The notes under the pieces are model-generated. The model was not told the DNA's origin. It was given only the letters and a program-made list of their open reading frames with translations, and searched no databases. A stretch of DNA of 64,000 nucleotides from Paenibacillus campinasensis (GTDB taxonomy: Bacteria; Bacillota; Bacilli; Paenibacillales; Paenibacillaceae). The DNA is taken from assembly GCF_002272015.1 (NCBI RefSeq), contig NZ_NPBY01000006.1, positions 1 through 64,000 on the forward strand, written 5' to 3'. Shown in pieces: positions 18,428-27,595 of this stretch (position 1 is the first letter of the stretch; every line of letters begins with the position of its first letter). Both the position numbers and the translations under genes were made by a program.

Positions 18428-19837
18428 ATGGCAAAACAACAAATTGGTGTCATTGGCCTTGCTGTAATGGGCAAAAACTTGGCCCTGAACATTGAGAGTA
18501 AAGGTTTTACCGTTTCCGTATATAACCGCTCTCCGCAAAAAACGGAAGAAATGCTCAAGGAAGCAGAAGGAAAGCAGGTTAAGGGAACGTTTTCGATTGA
18601 AGAGTTTGTCGATTCTCTGGAAACGCCTCGCAAAATTCTGATCATGGTTCAAGCCGGACAAGCTACCGACGCTACGATTGAGCAGCTTATTCCGCATTTG
18701 GACAAGGGCGACATCATCATCGACGGCGGCAACGCTTACTTCCCGGACACCCAGCGTCGCAGCAAACAGCTGGCAGACCTGGGCTTTAACTTTATCGGAG
18801 CCGGCGTATCCGGCGGCGAAGAAGGCGCACTGAAGGGCCCTTCCATCATGCCTGGCGGACAGGAAAGTGCCTACAAGCTGGTTGAGCCGATTCTGACAGC
18901 GATCTCTGCCAAAGTAAACGACGAGCCTTGCTGTACATATATTGGTCCGGACGGCGCGGGTCATTACGTGAAGATGGTTCACAACGGCATCGAATACGGC
19001 GACATGCAGCTCATCTGCGAAGCGTACCAACTGCTCAAGGATGTGCTTGGCCTGGATGCCAAGGAGCTTCATGAAATTTTCTCCGAATGGAATAAAGGTG
19101 AGCTTGACAGCTACCTGATCGAGATCACGGCAGACATCTTCTCCAAGTATGATGAGGAGACCGGCAAGCCGATGGTTGACGTTATTCTCGATACGGCCGG
19201 GCAGAAGGGCACAGGCAAATGGACAAGCCAAAGCTCCCTTGATCTGGGCGTGCCGCTGTCCATGATTACCGAGTCGGTATTCTCCCGCTTCCTCTCTGCA
19301 CTGAAAGAAGAGCGCGTAGCAGCAAGCAAAATTTTGAACGGACCGAAAACGGCGTCTTTCGACGGCGACCGTGCGGAGTTCATCGAGAATGTGCGCAAAG
19401 CGCTCTTTGCGAGCAAAATCGTGTCTTACGCTCAAGGCTTCGCGCAACTGCGCGTGGCGTCCGATGAGTACGACTGGAACCTGCAATACGGCAAGCTGGC
19501 AAAAATCTGGCGCGGAGGCTGCATCATTCGTTCCCGCTTCCTGCAGAACATTACAGATGCCTACGAGAACAATCCGGAGCTGAAAAACCTGCTGCTGGAT
19601 CCGTTCTTCAAGGACATTATCGAATCCTACCAGGACGCATGGCGTAAAGTCGTTGCCTCTGCGGTGACGCTCGGCATTCCGGTTCCGGGCTTTGCAAGCG
19701 CGCTGGCATACTACGACAGCTATCGCTCCGCTAACCTTCCTGCGAACCTGCTGCAGGCGCAGCGCGATTACTTTGGCGCGCATACGTTCCAGCGGGTGGA
19801 CAAGGAAGGCACGTTCCACTTTAACTGGATGGGATAA
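18428..19837 (+). CDS. gndA: 6-phosphogluconate dehydrogenase, decarboxylating
   Basis: 469 residues from ATG 18428, giving [17 protein letters not shown], which matches the N-terminus and length of B. subtilis GndA. Upstream in-frame ATGs at 18404 and 18416 have poorer ribosome sites. [11 protein letters not shown] is the dinucleotide-binding loop and [17 protein letters not shown] the substrate loop. [13 protein letters not shown] contains the catalytic Lys and Glu, and [10 protein letters not shown] with the C-terminal tail completes the active site. It catalyses the NADP-dependent step to ribulose 5-phosphate in the pentose phosphate pathway. Its 3' end overlaps the convergent gene by 17 bases. 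Confidence 0.95.
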   Translation: MAKQQIGVIGLAVMGKNLALNIESKGFTVSVYNRSPQKTEEMLKEAEGKQVKGTFSIEEFVDSLETPRKILIMVQAGQATDATIEQLIPHLDKGDIIIDGGNAYFPDTQRRSKQLADLGFNFIGAGVSGGEEGALKGPSIMPGGQESAYKLVEPILTAISAKVNDEPCCTYIGPDGAGHYVKMVHNGIEYGDMQLICEAYQLLKDVLGLDAKELHEIFSEWNKGELDSYLIEITADIFSKYDEETGKPMVDVILDTAGQKGTGKWTSQSSLDLGVPLSMITESVFSRFLSALKEERVAASKILNGPKTASFDGDRAEFIENVRKALFASKIVSYAQGFAQLRVASDEYDWNLQYGKLAKIWRGGCIIRSRFLQNITDAYENNPELKNLLLDPFFKDIIESYQDAWRKVVASAVTLGIPVPGFASALAYYDSYRSANLPANLLQAQRDYFGAHTFQRVDKEGTFHFNWMG

Positions 19838-20210
19838 TCCGGTTCTGCTCCCTGATCTCAGGGGAAGCTTCCGGCGGTATGGCGGTCGCGCAGCCCGGGA
19901 GGCTGCGCTGTCCGTCCACCAGCCCATGCATCGCCTCAAGCAGGCAAGCGCGAAGATCATCGCTTCGGGTATGACAGTAGCCGCCGCTTCCGAGCAGGAG
20001 CAGGGCGGCTTCACAGTAACTGCTGAAGTTTTGCAGCAGACGTGGCTTGGAAAGGTCCAGCAAGGCCGGATCTTTCCGGGCCACTTTTTTTTGTACATAA
20101 TGGAGCACCCACACAATATCCTCCCGGCATAGCGGATAAGACGGGTCCATAATCCGGCTGAGCCGCTTGGGGATGGGGAGACGGCTATCGTCCTCGCAGG
20201 AGACAGACAT
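19821..20210 (-). CDS. Hypothetical protein convergent with gndA
   Basis: 129 residues from the ATG at 20210, preceded by AAAGGAGGAGGGCGC, an excellent ribosome site that decides both the start and the reality of the gene. It is soluble and moderately helical ([43 protein letters not shown]) with four or five Cys and no known domain. Longer in-frame upstream sequence has no ribosome site. The tail overlaps gndA by 17 bases, and a plus-strand terminator lies inside this gene, so gndA transcripts run antisense to it. Confidence 0.65.
   Translation of the reverse strand: MSVSCEDDSRLPIPKRLSRIMDPSYPLCREDIVWVLHYVQKKVARKDPALLDLSKPRLLQNFSSYCEAALLLLGSGGYCHTRSDDLRACLLEAMHGLVDGQRSLPGCATAIPPEASPEIREQNRIIPSS
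20064..20092 (+). terminator. Plus-strand terminator, likely of gndA, inside a convergent gene
   Basis: Stem GGCC-GGA / TCC-G-GGCC with one bulged G, 4-base loop and an eight-T tail (ACTTTTTTTTG), about 227 bases after the gndA stop. No nearer plus-strand terminator was seen. Confidence 0.65.
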
Positions 20211-20436
20211 GCGCCCTCCTCCTTTCTTATAATCTCTCACTATGTAGCATATGAGTGTGGATGTTAAGATAGACATCGCATTTCGGGTCGCGACAAGCTT
20301 GCGGTGTCCTTTAGGCACGGCTGAACTGAAGCGACATGCATTGTCGAAAGATTTCTGCCTGTGGTATGATATGTTCAATCTAATTCCGGTGAAGGCAAAC
20401 ACCAGCCCTATCGGAAAGCATAAGAGGGGTGTAGGA

Positions 20437-20949
20437 TTGAATCAGGTAAGCCAGAACATCATTCTGATCGGGATGATGGGGACGGGAAAGACCACCGTCG
20501 GTCGTCTCGTTGCAGAGCGGCTCGGCTTTCAGCTGCTCGACCTTGATGCCGAGATTGAGCGGATGGAGGGACGGACGATCCCCGAGATGTTTGCAGAGGA
20601 AGGCGAGGCTTATTTCCGCAAGGCGGAATCCAGAGCGCTTCATAACGTGCTTGCTGCCAAGCGGCTTGTCATCGCAACGGGCGGGGGAGCCGTCCTGAAT
20701 CCAGACAATTGCGCAGCGATGAAGCAGGGCGGATGGGTAGCTGCTTTGACGGCGGATGCGGAGACCATTATCGAGCGGGTGCGGGGAGATGCGAATCGCC
20801 CATTGCTTGCGGGCGATGTGGAGGAGCGGGTGCGCCGGATTATGGCGGAGAGAGAAGACAAATATCGTTTCGCCGATGTGACCATCGATACGGTAGGGCG
20901 AAGCGCGGATGAAGTCGCGACCGAGATTTTAACGCATTACCGCGGCTAA
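20437..20949 (+). CDS. aroK: Shikimate kinase
   Basis: 170 residues from TTG 20437, with AGAGGGGTG about 8 bases upstream. The longer in-frame upstream sequence lacks a site and is outside the family length. P-loop GMMGTGKTT is at 12-20, the shikimate-binding DLDAEIE near 36-42, the ATGGGAVL loop near 82 and the LID segment RGDANRPLL near 116. It phosphorylates shikimate at O3 with ATP. aroA lies 0.7 kb downstream, interrupted only by a rhodanese gene on the other strand. Confidence 0.93.
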   Translation: MNQVSQNIILIGMMGTGKTTVGRLVAERLGFQLLDLDAEIERMEGRTIPEMFAEEGEAYFRKAESRALHNVLAAKRLVIATGGGAVLNPDNCAAMKQGGWVAALTADAETIIERVRGDANRPLLAGDVEERVRRIMAEREDKYRFADVTIDTVGRSADEVATEILTHYRG

Positions 20950-21079
20950 GCTTGTTAGCAGATGTGATGCGTGGATCAGGGACTGTCGCTCCCGTATAGG
21001 CTTTCGGATGCAGTGAGGTGAGGCAGGCGTTCGGATGACAGTCACAGATTGGCACGGATTCCCGTGCTTGTACGAACAT

Positions 21080-21113
21080 AAAAAAAAAGGCGGGGAACCG
21101 CAGTTCCCTCGCC
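21080..21113 (-). terminator. Terminator of the rhodanese gene (minus strand)
   Basis: Eleven-bp stem GGCGAGGGAAC / GGTTCCCCGCC with a 3-base loop and an eight-T run on the minus strand. Confidence 0.85.
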
Positions 21114-21135
21114 TCAATCGCCGATGGCGGGCATC

Positions 21136-21444
21136 TTATTCTTCGTCAGCCGCCCACTGCAGCATGCCGCCCTTCATGTTCACCACATTGGCATGGCCTT
21201 GGTGGCTCAAATATTCGCACACATGCTGGCTGCGGCCGCCGCTGCGGCAGATGAAGATCACTTCCTGATCCTTCGGAATTTCGTTCAGTCTGGCGGGAAT
21301 TTCCCCCATCGGGATGTGCTTGGCGCCGCTGATCATGCCTGCGGCCACTTCTTCATCCTCGCGGACGTCGATCATATAGATGTTCTCGCCGTTTTGCAGT
21401 CTCTCTCGAAGCTCTGAAGTTTCAATTTGAGGGATCGGTTTCAT
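21136..21444 (-). CDS. Rhodanese-like domain protein
   Basis: 102-residue single-domain rhodanese. The substrate-loop Cys is Cys66 in FICRSGGRS, and the fold markers are IDVREDEE (about 25-32), GAKHIPMGEIP (about 40-50) and NMKGGMLQW at the C-terminus. The six-residue active loop fits a sulfurtransferase. It is cytoplasmic, with no signal. The sulfur acceptor is unknown. Single gene with its own terminator. Confidence 0.93.
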   Translation of the reverse strand: MKPIPQIETSELRERLQNGENIYMIDVREDEEVAAGMISGAKHIPMGEIPARLNEIPKDQEVIFICRSGGRSQHVCEYLSHQGHANVVNMKGGMLQWAADEE

Positions 21445-21619
21445 AAAGGTTGCCTCTTTTCTGAAGAAATATGTTTTGTATACTAAATTTTAGAATGGAC
21501 TACAAGTTACATAGTCTATGATAACGAAGCGGCGTTTTCCCTGTCAATTTAAAGAAGAAACGCCTGCTCGGCAGCGGGGATTCATGCCCTATTCCAACCT
21601 AAAAGGAGCGTTACCAATC

Positions 21620-22912
21620 ATGGATGTTATCGTAAGACCTACTGAGAAACTAAGCGGCGAAATTGGAGCCCTGTCTTCGAAAAATTACACGACACGCTAT
21701 TTGCTGGTGGCCGCGCTCGCCGAAGGAACCAGCACGATCTATTATCCGGCCCACAGTGAGGACAGCGATGCGATGAGAAGATGCATCCAAGATCTCGGGG
21801 CGACGATTGTCGAGGATGACGAGAAGGCGGTCATCACCGGTTTTGGCAGCGCGCCTCGTGACGTTGCGGAACTGAACGTGGGCAATGCCGGTGCTGTGCT
21901 GCGATTCCTAATGGGCATTGCTGCCTTGTCTTCGGAAGTGAAGTTTGTCAACACATATCCGGATTCGCTCGGGAAGCGGCCGCATGACGACTTGATCGAT
22001 GCGCTTGAGCAGCTCGGAGTGCAGGTGGAGCACCATAATGGGCGCCTGCCAATCACCATTCGCGGAGGGAAACCGAAGGGCGGTCGCATTACTGTCTCCG
22101 GTGAAGTCAGCTCCCAATATTTGAGCGCGCTGTTGTTCCTGACGCCGCTGCTGCCGGAGGACAGTGAAATTACGGTCACCGGTGACCTGAAATCCAAGGT
22201 GGTCGTTGGCCAGACGCTGGAAGTGCTGGCGCAGGCCGGTATTACGATCGAGGCTGCGGATGATTACACCTCCTTCCGCGTGCCTGGCCAACAGTCTTAT
22301 AAAGCGCAGGTCTATACCGTGCAAGGCGATTACCCGGGCTCGGCGGCGGTGCTGGCGGCAGCGGCCGTGACGCAGTCGGATGTGACGATCCGGAACCTGT
22401 CCGAGGACAGCAAGCAAGGAGAGCGCGCCATTATCGATGTGCTTCGCACGATGGAGGTGCCGCTCACGCACGAGAATGGCAACGTTCGCGTGCAGGGCAA
22501 CGGCAAGCTGAAAGCGCTGGAGTTTGACGGGGATACCGCCACGGATGCGGTGCTGGCGATGGTAGCCGCAGCTGTCTTTGCCGAAGGGACCTCCCGCTTC
22601 TACAATGTGGAGAATCTTCGTTATAAGGAATGCGACCGCATCACCGATTACTTGACGGAGCTTGCCAAGGCCGGAGCCCAGGTGGAGGAACGTCAGGCGG
22701 AGATCATCGTGCATGGGCGTCCGGAAGGGGTCGAGGGCGGCGTAGAGATCAACGCGCATTATGACCATCGCGTGATCATGGCTCTGACCGTTGTCGGCCT
22801 TCGCTCCCGGCAGCCGATCCGCATTAAAGATGCGCATCATGTAGCCAAATCGTACCCGCAATATTTTGATCATTTGCAGGCGCTTGGCGCCGATGTGGAA
22901 TGGGTAAAATAA
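21620..22912 (+). CDS. aroA: 3-phosphoshikimate 1-carboxyvinyltransferase (EPSP synthase)
   Basis: 430 residues from ATG 21620 (AAAGGAGCG upstream); upstream frame extension rejected for lack of a site. Family markers are KNYTTRYLLVAALAEG (about 20-35), NAGAVLRFL (about 90-98), SSQYLSALLFL (about 168-178), DGDTATDAVLAM and YDHRVIMAL near the end. It joins shikimate 3-phosphate and PEP in aromatic amino-acid synthesis. The substitution of the usual NSGTTMR motif by NAGAVLR places it in the class II-like, Gram-positive group, which is often less sensitive to glyphosate; this is family knowledge, not shown here. Confidence 0.93.
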   Translation: MDVIVRPTEKLSGEIGALSSKNYTTRYLLVAALAEGTSTIYYPAHSEDSDAMRRCIQDLGATIVEDDEKAVITGFGSAPRDVAELNVGNAGAVLRFLMGIAALSSEVKFVNTYPDSLGKRPHDDLIDALEQLGVQVEHHNGRLPITIRGGKPKGGRITVSGEVSSQYLSALLFLTPLLPEDSEITVTGDLKSKVVVGQTLEVLAQAGITIEAADDYTSFRVPGQQSYKAQVYTVQGDYPGSAAVLAAAAVTQSDVTIRNLSEDSKQGERAIIDVLRTMEVPLTHENGNVRVQGNGKLKALEFDGDTATDAVLAMVAAAVFAEGTSRFYNVENLRYKECDRITDYLTELAKAGAQVEERQAEIIVHGRPEGVEGGVEINAHYDHRVIMALTVVGLRSRQPIRIKDAHHVAKSYPQYFDHLQALGADVEWVK

Positions 22913-22973
22913 ACAGACAGCAGGGAAATTGCTTGCTCAGTTTGATACAATGAGCCGAAAGGTGGGGTTTAAC

Positions 22974-23402
22974 ATGGCATTTGAAAATCCAAGCCGGGAA
23001 CAAATTGCGGACATTTTGCGCAGTGCAGGCAACATCGCGGTTGTCGGGCTGTCCGACAAGCCGGAACGGACGTCTCACATGGTTGCCGGTGCAATGAAGG
23101 AGCGGGGCTACCGCATCATCCCGGTAAATCCCGGTGCGTCTGAAATTTTAGGGGAGAAAAGCTATCCGACCTTGAAGGATATCCCTGAGCCGGTGGACAT
23201 CGTGAACGTGTTCAGAAGAAGCGAGTACTGCGCCGATGTGGCGCGTGAAGCGGTGGAGATTGGCGCTAAGGTGCTGTGGCTCCAGCAGGGAATCGTGAGC
23301 GAGGAGGCCGCGGCCATCGCGCAGGAGCATGGACTGACAGTCATCATGGACCGGTGCATCAAGGTCGAGGATGCCATCGCGCTTGCCGGAGGCAAATCGT
23401 AA
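22974..23402 (+). CDS. CoA-binding domain protein (YccU-like)
   Basis: 142 residues from ATG 22974 with AAAGGTGGGG upstream. Single CoA-binding (succinyl-CoA ligase alpha N-terminal-like) Rossmann domain: NIAVVGLSDKPERTSHMVA near residues 19-37, INPGA-type phosphate loop (PVNPGASEILG) near 50, and VWLQQGIV near 100. The C-terminal MDRCIKVE is a usual block of the family. It probably binds CoA or acyl-CoA. No enzymatic role is assigned. Possibly co-transcribed with aroA (61-base gap). Confidence 0.87.
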   Translation: MAFENPSREQIADILRSAGNIAVVGLSDKPERTSHMVAGAMKERGYRIIPVNPGASEILGEKSYPTLKDIPEPVDIVNVFRRSEYCADVAREAVEIGAKVLWLQQGIVSEEAAAIAQEHGLTVIMDRCIKVEDAIALAGGKS

Positions 23403-23427
23403 CGATATGTGAGGAAGGATGATCAGC

Positions 23428-23519
23428 AGGCCCTTGCCGATAATGCGGGTGGCGGATCGCGCGTGCCTTGACGAACAAGGCGGCAGAGCGTCCCGTGCAG
23501 GCACAGGGCTTGTTTTTTT
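23428..23519 (+). terminator. Complex hairpin terminator upstream of the PTS operon
   Basis: Outer stem AGGCCCT / AGGGCTT plus GCC / GGC, enclosing a second hairpin (GCCTTG-ACGAA-CAAGGC at 23465-23481), followed by TGTTTTTTT. It ends just upstream of the -35 box of the PTS promoter, so it isolates aroA and the CoA-binding gene from the PTS genes. Confidence 0.6.
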
Positions 23520-23529
23520 CTGTATTTCT

Positions 23530-23559
23530 TTGACAAAAAACAAGGTTATCGCGTACCAT
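23530..23559 (+). promoter_or_regulatory. Sigma-A promoter of the PTS operon
   Basis: TTGACA at 23530-23535 and TACCAT at 23554-23559 with an 18-base spacer. The start would be near 23566, leaving a very short leader before the AAAGGAGGG site, so there is no room for a LicT/GlcT-type antiterminator in this leader. Confidence 0.6.
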
Positions 23560-23585
23560 CAAGGATAGAGAAAGGAGGGCTCGCC

Positions 23586-25469
23586 TTGAATTGGTTGGGA
23601 TCATTACAGCAGCTGGGCAGAGCGGTTATGCTCCCTACGATGGCGCTACCTGCGGCAGCTCTCCTGCTTAGCATCGGGAGTTTGCCTTGGGCGGCGTGGG
23701 GGCTGGAATCCGTGGGCTCGGTTGCTCAGGCTGCCGGACATGGCGTGTTCTATTACATGCCCTATCTGTTTGCGATCGGAGTAGCCTGGGGGCTGTCAAA
23801 TCAGGGGGGGCCGGCAGGACTTGCCGCGCTCGCGGGCATGTTCATCTATGATCAGGTTATTACCCGGTTGGGGGATGGCAGTGTACAGCCCTCGACCTTG
23901 GTCGGTATCATCTTCGGAATGCTATCCGGTTATGTATATAACCGGTTTAAACATATAAAGCTCCCGGAGGCTATCCAGTTTTTCGGCGGCTCCAGATTTG
24001 TGCTGCTGATTATGGGCCTGTTCTCGGCCTTGTTCGCCTGGATGATGCTGGGGGTGGCGCCGTTTGTCCAGAAGGGGCTTGATTCCTTTTACGTCCTCAC
24101 GCTGGAGATGGGCGCATTCGGTCTGTTTTTATACGGTATCCTCTACCGGGTTTTGACCGCTTTCGGTCTGCATCATCTGCTAAACAATGTGTATTGGTTT
24201 CAGCTAGGTACATATGAGACGGAGGATGGGACGATCGTTCAGGGGGACCTGCCGCGTTTCTTTGCGGGGGATCCGACGGCGGGCGACTTTATGGCCGGTC
24301 TGTTTCCGATTATGATGTTCGCGCTGCCGGCGATTGCATTTGCCATCATTCAGGAGGCCCGTGAAGATCTGAAGCCCAAGGTGAAAAAAACGTTTATGCG
24401 GTCTGCGCTCGTCTGTTTTTTGACCGGGGTATCGGAGCAGATTGAGTTCGCGTTTTTGTTCGCTTCCCCGTTCCTGTATGTCGTGCATGCGTTGATGGCC
24501 GGATTTGCGATGGTGCTGACGTATATGCTGGACATTCACCACGGGTTTTCCTATTCCGCCGGATTTATCGATTTTGTGCTCAACTACCATCTGTCCCAAA
24601 ATGCATGGATGCTGATTCCGATCGGGGTCGGCTATGGCCTGGTGTATTATTTTCTGTTCCGCTGGGCCATCCGTACCTTCGAAATACCGACCCCAGGCCG
24701 CGAGGAAGGCTCCGCGCTGGAAGGATGGGCCGGGGATATTCCTTACCAGGCGCCGCTTATTCTTGAGGCTCTGGGGGGCAAGGACAACATCGTCCAGGTG
24801 CAGTCCTGCATGACACGCCTGCGATTGACGGTACATAATGACCGTCAGATTGATTCCGACGCGCTCAAGCTTCTGGGCTCGGCAGGGATCATCAAGCTGG
24901 GCGGAGGCAATGTGCAGGTGGTGTTCGGCACGTATTCCGAGCTGATTCGGGAGGAGATCAACAAGCTGATGCAGCGCGATTTGCCGCGCGTATTGTTCAG
25001 TGCGCCTGTACAGGGGCGGATGATGCCGATTGATGAGGTGCCGGATGATATTTTTGCAGCCAAACTGGTCGGTAACGGGGTCGCCTTCCTTCCGGACAAG
25101 GGCGAACTGGTATCTCCGGTATACGGCACGGTGATGCATGTGTATCCGACGATGCATGCCATCGGCATTTCCACACCGGAAGGGCTCGAGGTGCTGATCC
25201 ACATCGGTATTGATACTTCACAATTAAAAGGGCCGTTCACCGCGGTTGTCAGCGAAGGGGATGAAGTCGAGCCCGGGCAGCTGCTGGTGAAGTTTGATCT
25301 GGCGTATTTGAAGACACATGCCGCTTCATTGGCAACGCCGATGGTGATCACGAATCCGGACAAGGTTAGATCCTGGAGCTTCGCTCCGTTCAAGTCGGTC
25401 AAAAAAGGGCAGTCTTCCGTCATGTCCGTTGTTTTAAATGAGAGTCACGCTGGGGGTAGAGAATCATGA
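23586..25469 (+). CDS. PTS transporter EIICBA, glucose/N-acetylglucosamine type
   Basis: 627 residues from TTG 23586, with AAAGGAGGG 6-7 bases upstream. The order is IIC (residues 1-360), IIB (about 385-465) and IIA (about 475-620). IIC has LLSIGSLPW, the GVSEQIEFAFLF segment and DIHHGFSYSAGFIDFVLNY, which resemble GlcNAc permeases more than glucose ones. The IIB phosphocysteine is near 408 in VQSCMTRLR, and the IIA phosphohistidine near 539 in VLIHIGIDT. All three sites are intact. It imports and phosphorylates its sugar using PEP. The stop overlaps enzyme I by 4 bases. Confidence 0.9.
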   Translation: MNWLGSLQQLGRAVMLPTMALPAAALLLSIGSLPWAAWGLESVGSVAQAAGHGVFYYMPYLFAIGVAWGLSNQGGPAGLAALAGMFIYDQVITRLGDGSVQPSTLVGIIFGMLSGYVYNRFKHIKLPEAIQFFGGSRFVLLIMGLFSALFAWMMLGVAPFVQKGLDSFYVLTLEMGAFGLFLYGILYRVLTAFGLHHLLNNVYWFQLGTYETEDGTIVQGDLPRFFAGDPTAGDFMAGLFPIMMFALPAIAFAIIQEAREDLKPKVKKTFMRSALVCFLTGVSEQIEFAFLFASPFLYVVHALMAGFAMVLTYMLDIHHGFSYSAGFIDFVLNYHLSQNAWMLIPIGVGYGLVYYFLFRWAIRTFEIPTPGREEGSALEGWAGDIPYQAPLILEALGGKDNIVQVQSCMTRLRLTVHNDRQIDSDALKLLGSAGIIKLGGGNVQVVFGTYSELIREEINKLMQRDLPRVLFSAPVQGRMMPIDEVPDDIFAAKLVGNGVAFLPDKGELVSPVYGTVMHVYPTMHAIGISTPEGLEVLIHIGIDTSQLKGPFTAVVSEGDEVEPGQLLVKFDLAYLKTHAASLATPMVITNPDKVRSWSFAPFKSVKKGQSSVMSVVLNESHAGGRES

Positions 25470-27229
25470 TACAAGGCATTGGCGCAGCAGCAGGTGTCGC
25501 AATCGGAAAGGCTTTTGTGCTGCCGCACTGGGAACTGGATCTTCCGGATTCCGAGATGAATGCAGTCGATTTGGCCAAGGAGTTTGAGCGCCTTTATGAG
25601 GGCATCCGAACCTCCAAAAATGAAATCGAATATATCAAAAACGAATTCAAGGAGATGGTGGGGCCTGAGGAGTCTCAAATTTTCGATGCGCATCTGGCCA
25701 TCCTTGAGGACCCTGTGTTCATGAATGAAATACAGGGCATTATCGAGCGTCAGTACAAGGCAGCCGAGGTGGCGGTCAAGGAAGCGATCGACCATTTTGT
25801 GTCCATGTTCGACCTGCTTGACGATGAGTACATGAAAGAACGTGCGCTTGATATCAAGGATGTCGGGAACCGGCTGCTCAAGCATTTGCTGGGTGCGCCG
25901 GAGGTGAAGCTGCCGGCCGATACGCAGCCCTATATTCTCGTGGCCAAGGAGCTCTCGCCATCACAGCTTGTGCATCTTAATCCCTCCCATGTGCTGGGGA
26001 TCGTCACGATGAGCGGAGGCAAGACGTCCCACTCGGCCATTATGGCGCGTGCGCTTGGCATTCCGCTCGTCTCCGGGATCGAGAACAAGCTGGAACATCC
26101 GATACAGACCGGGGAGAAGCTGATCGTGGACGGGGATCAGGGGCTATTGTATCTGAATCCGGACGCGGCGGTGCTTGAACGCTATGAATTGATCCGCGAC
26201 CAGCTGCTGAAGAAGAAGGAGCAGCTGCAGCTGCTCGCTTCAGTGGATGCAGTCACGAAGGACGGCGTGTATTTTAATCTGGCAGCGAACATGAACTCGA
26301 TCAAGGAGCTGGATATCGCCCTGCAAAATGGTGCCAAGGGCGTCGGACTGTTCCGGACGGAGTTTCTGTATATGGATCGCCACAGCTTCCCGAGCGAGGA
26401 GGAGCAGTTCGAGGTTTACCGCCAAGTCGCAGAGAAGGCGGGCGGCTCATCGGTCGTCATCCGCACGCTCGATATCGGCGGCGACAAGCAGCTCGACTAC
26501 TTCTCTCTGCCGGAGGAGGATAATCCATTTCTCGGCTACCGGGCAATCAGAATCAGCCTGGACCGGACGGAGCTGTTCCAGACGCAGCTGACCGCGATTC
26601 TTCGGGCCAGCGCATATGGCAACGTCAAGATTATGTATCCGATGATCTCCTCGGTGGAGGAGATCAGACAGGCCAACGTCATTCTGGCCCGGGCCAAAGC
26701 GGAGCTGGATCGCCGCGGCATCGACTACAACAAAGAGATCCAGGTCGGCATCATGATTGAGGTGCCGGCAGCCGTTACGATCTCGGATCTGCTCGCGGAA
26801 GAGGCGGATTTCTTCAGCATCGGCACCAATGATCTCGTACAGTATGTGCTCGCTGTAGACCGGATGAACGAACAGATTGCACATATGTATCATCCGTTTC
26901 ATCCGGCCGTGCTGCGCATGCTGCGAACGACCGTGGAAGCAGCGAAGCAGGCGGGCATCCCTGTTAGCGTATGCGGCGAATTGGCCGGGGATGAGCGGGC
27001 GATTCCGTTGTGGCTGGAGCTTGGCGTGCATGATTTGAGCATGTCTACCCAGTCGCTGCTCCGGGTGAAGCATCGGATACTGAACACGAAGGCGTCTGAA
27101 GCGAAGGTGGAGGCAGCGGCCTGCTACAAGCTCCGGACCAGCTCGGCGGTCGAAGAGCGGCTGACGGCGTTTGCCCAGCGGAGCAGCTTTCAGTCCGGGG
27201 GCAATGGCACGGATTATTCCGCATCGTAA
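25466..27229 (+). CDS. ptsI: Phosphoenolpyruvate--protein phosphotransferase (enzyme I)
   Basis: 587 residues, near the usual 570-575, with a Ser/Gly-rich C-terminal extension. It transfers phosphate from PEP to HPr. The active His lies near residue 190 in GGKTSHSAIMARALG, LFRTEFLYM and the GTNDLVQYVLAVDRMNE block form the PEP site, and VCGELAGD near 503 holds the catalytic Cys. It overlaps the EIICBA gene (ATGA). In many Bacillales ptsG, ptsH and ptsI are together; here no ptsH follows, so canonical HPr must be encoded elsewhere. The only HPr-like gene in the window (46402) lacks the phosphorylatable His. Confidence 0.94.
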   Translation: MIQGIGAAAGVAIGKAFVLPHWELDLPDSEMNAVDLAKEFERLYEGIRTSKNEIEYIKNEFKEMVGPEESQIFDAHLAILEDPVFMNEIQGIIERQYKAAEVAVKEAIDHFVSMFDLLDDEYMKERALDIKDVGNRLLKHLLGAPEVKLPADTQPYILVAKELSPSQLVHLNPSHVLGIVTMSGGKTSHSAIMARALGIPLVSGIENKLEHPIQTGEKLIVDGDQGLLYLNPDAAVLERYELIRDQLLKKKEQLQLLASVDAVTKDGVYFNLAANMNSIKELDIALQNGAKGVGLFRTEFLYMDRHSFPSEEEQFEVYRQVAEKAGGSSVVIRTLDIGGDKQLDYFSLPEEDNPFLGYRAIRISLDRTELFQTQLTAILRASAYGNVKIMYPMISSVEEIRQANVILARAKAELDRRGIDYNKEIQVGIMIEVPAAVTISDLLAEEADFFSIGTNDLVQYVLAVDRMNEQIAHMYHPFHPAVLRMLRTTVEAAKQAGIPVSVCGELAGDERAIPLWLELGVHDLSMSTQSLLRVKHRILNTKASEAKVEAAACYKLRTSSAVEERLTAFAQRSSFQSGGNGTDYSAS

Positions 27230-27276
27230 TGTCTGCGGCTCTTGTGTGGACTGACGTGGCTTGTATCCTATACAGC

Positions 27277-27407
27277 TAAACGAAACTGCCAGTGGACCTA
27301 TGGCGCCTATGTAGGCTATGCCGACTTGGGCTGCCGGACAGCATGGTGTGAAGCTTCCTCGGCGAGACGATGTAGAAGCCGAGTGTGCTGAGCTTCACTG
27401 TCGTTTA
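27277..27407 (+). ncRNA. Candidate multi-branched structured RNA in the ptsI-ggt gap
   Basis: A 7-bp closing stem (TAAACGA 27277-27283 with TCGTTTA 27401-27407) encloses three hairpins. These are 27302-27322 (GGC-GCCTA / TAGGC-GCC), 27330-27342 (GCTG-CCGGA-CAGC), and 27348-27398. The last pairs GTGAAGCT with AGCTTCAC and CTCGGC with GCCGAG around a 14-base loop. It lies in an otherwise gene-free 366-base gap. It matches no RNA family that I recognise. It could be a folded 3' UTR or an intergenic repeat rather than an independent RNA, and the strand is not certain. Confidence 0.35.
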
Positions 27408-27501
27408 TGCTGCTAGGAGCGAATCGATTGGATTGATGTTTTTATGATGCAGCTTCTTTGTCATAAGGACAAGCCTTGCACGACAAAGCGCGGCACAGCG
27501 A

Positions 27502-27560
27502 AAAGGCCGCCCTCGCAAAGGGAGAGGAAGATCCTCTTCTTATATGCGAGGGCGGCCTTT
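27502..27560. terminator. Long bidirectional terminator between ptsI and ggt
   Basis: Perfect 16-bp stem (27502-27517 with 27545-27560) starting AAAGGCCGCC, containing a further inner AGAGGA / TCCTCT hairpin. Both flanks end in A/T runs, so it can stop transcripts from ptsI and from the convergent gamma-glutamyltransferase gene. Confidence 0.8.
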
Positions 27561-27595
27561 CTTGGTCTTGGTTCGCGCAATAGATAGGATGCAGT

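Noticed and set aside
18068..20116. 682-codon minus-strand open frame opposite gndA
   Set aside because: Antisense shadow of gndA and of the preceding gene; composition is unlike real proteins (His- and Arg-rich) and no domain is recognisable.
21908..22873. 321-codon minus-strand frame opposite aroA
   Set aside because: Shadow of aroA; no domain and His/Arg-rich composition.
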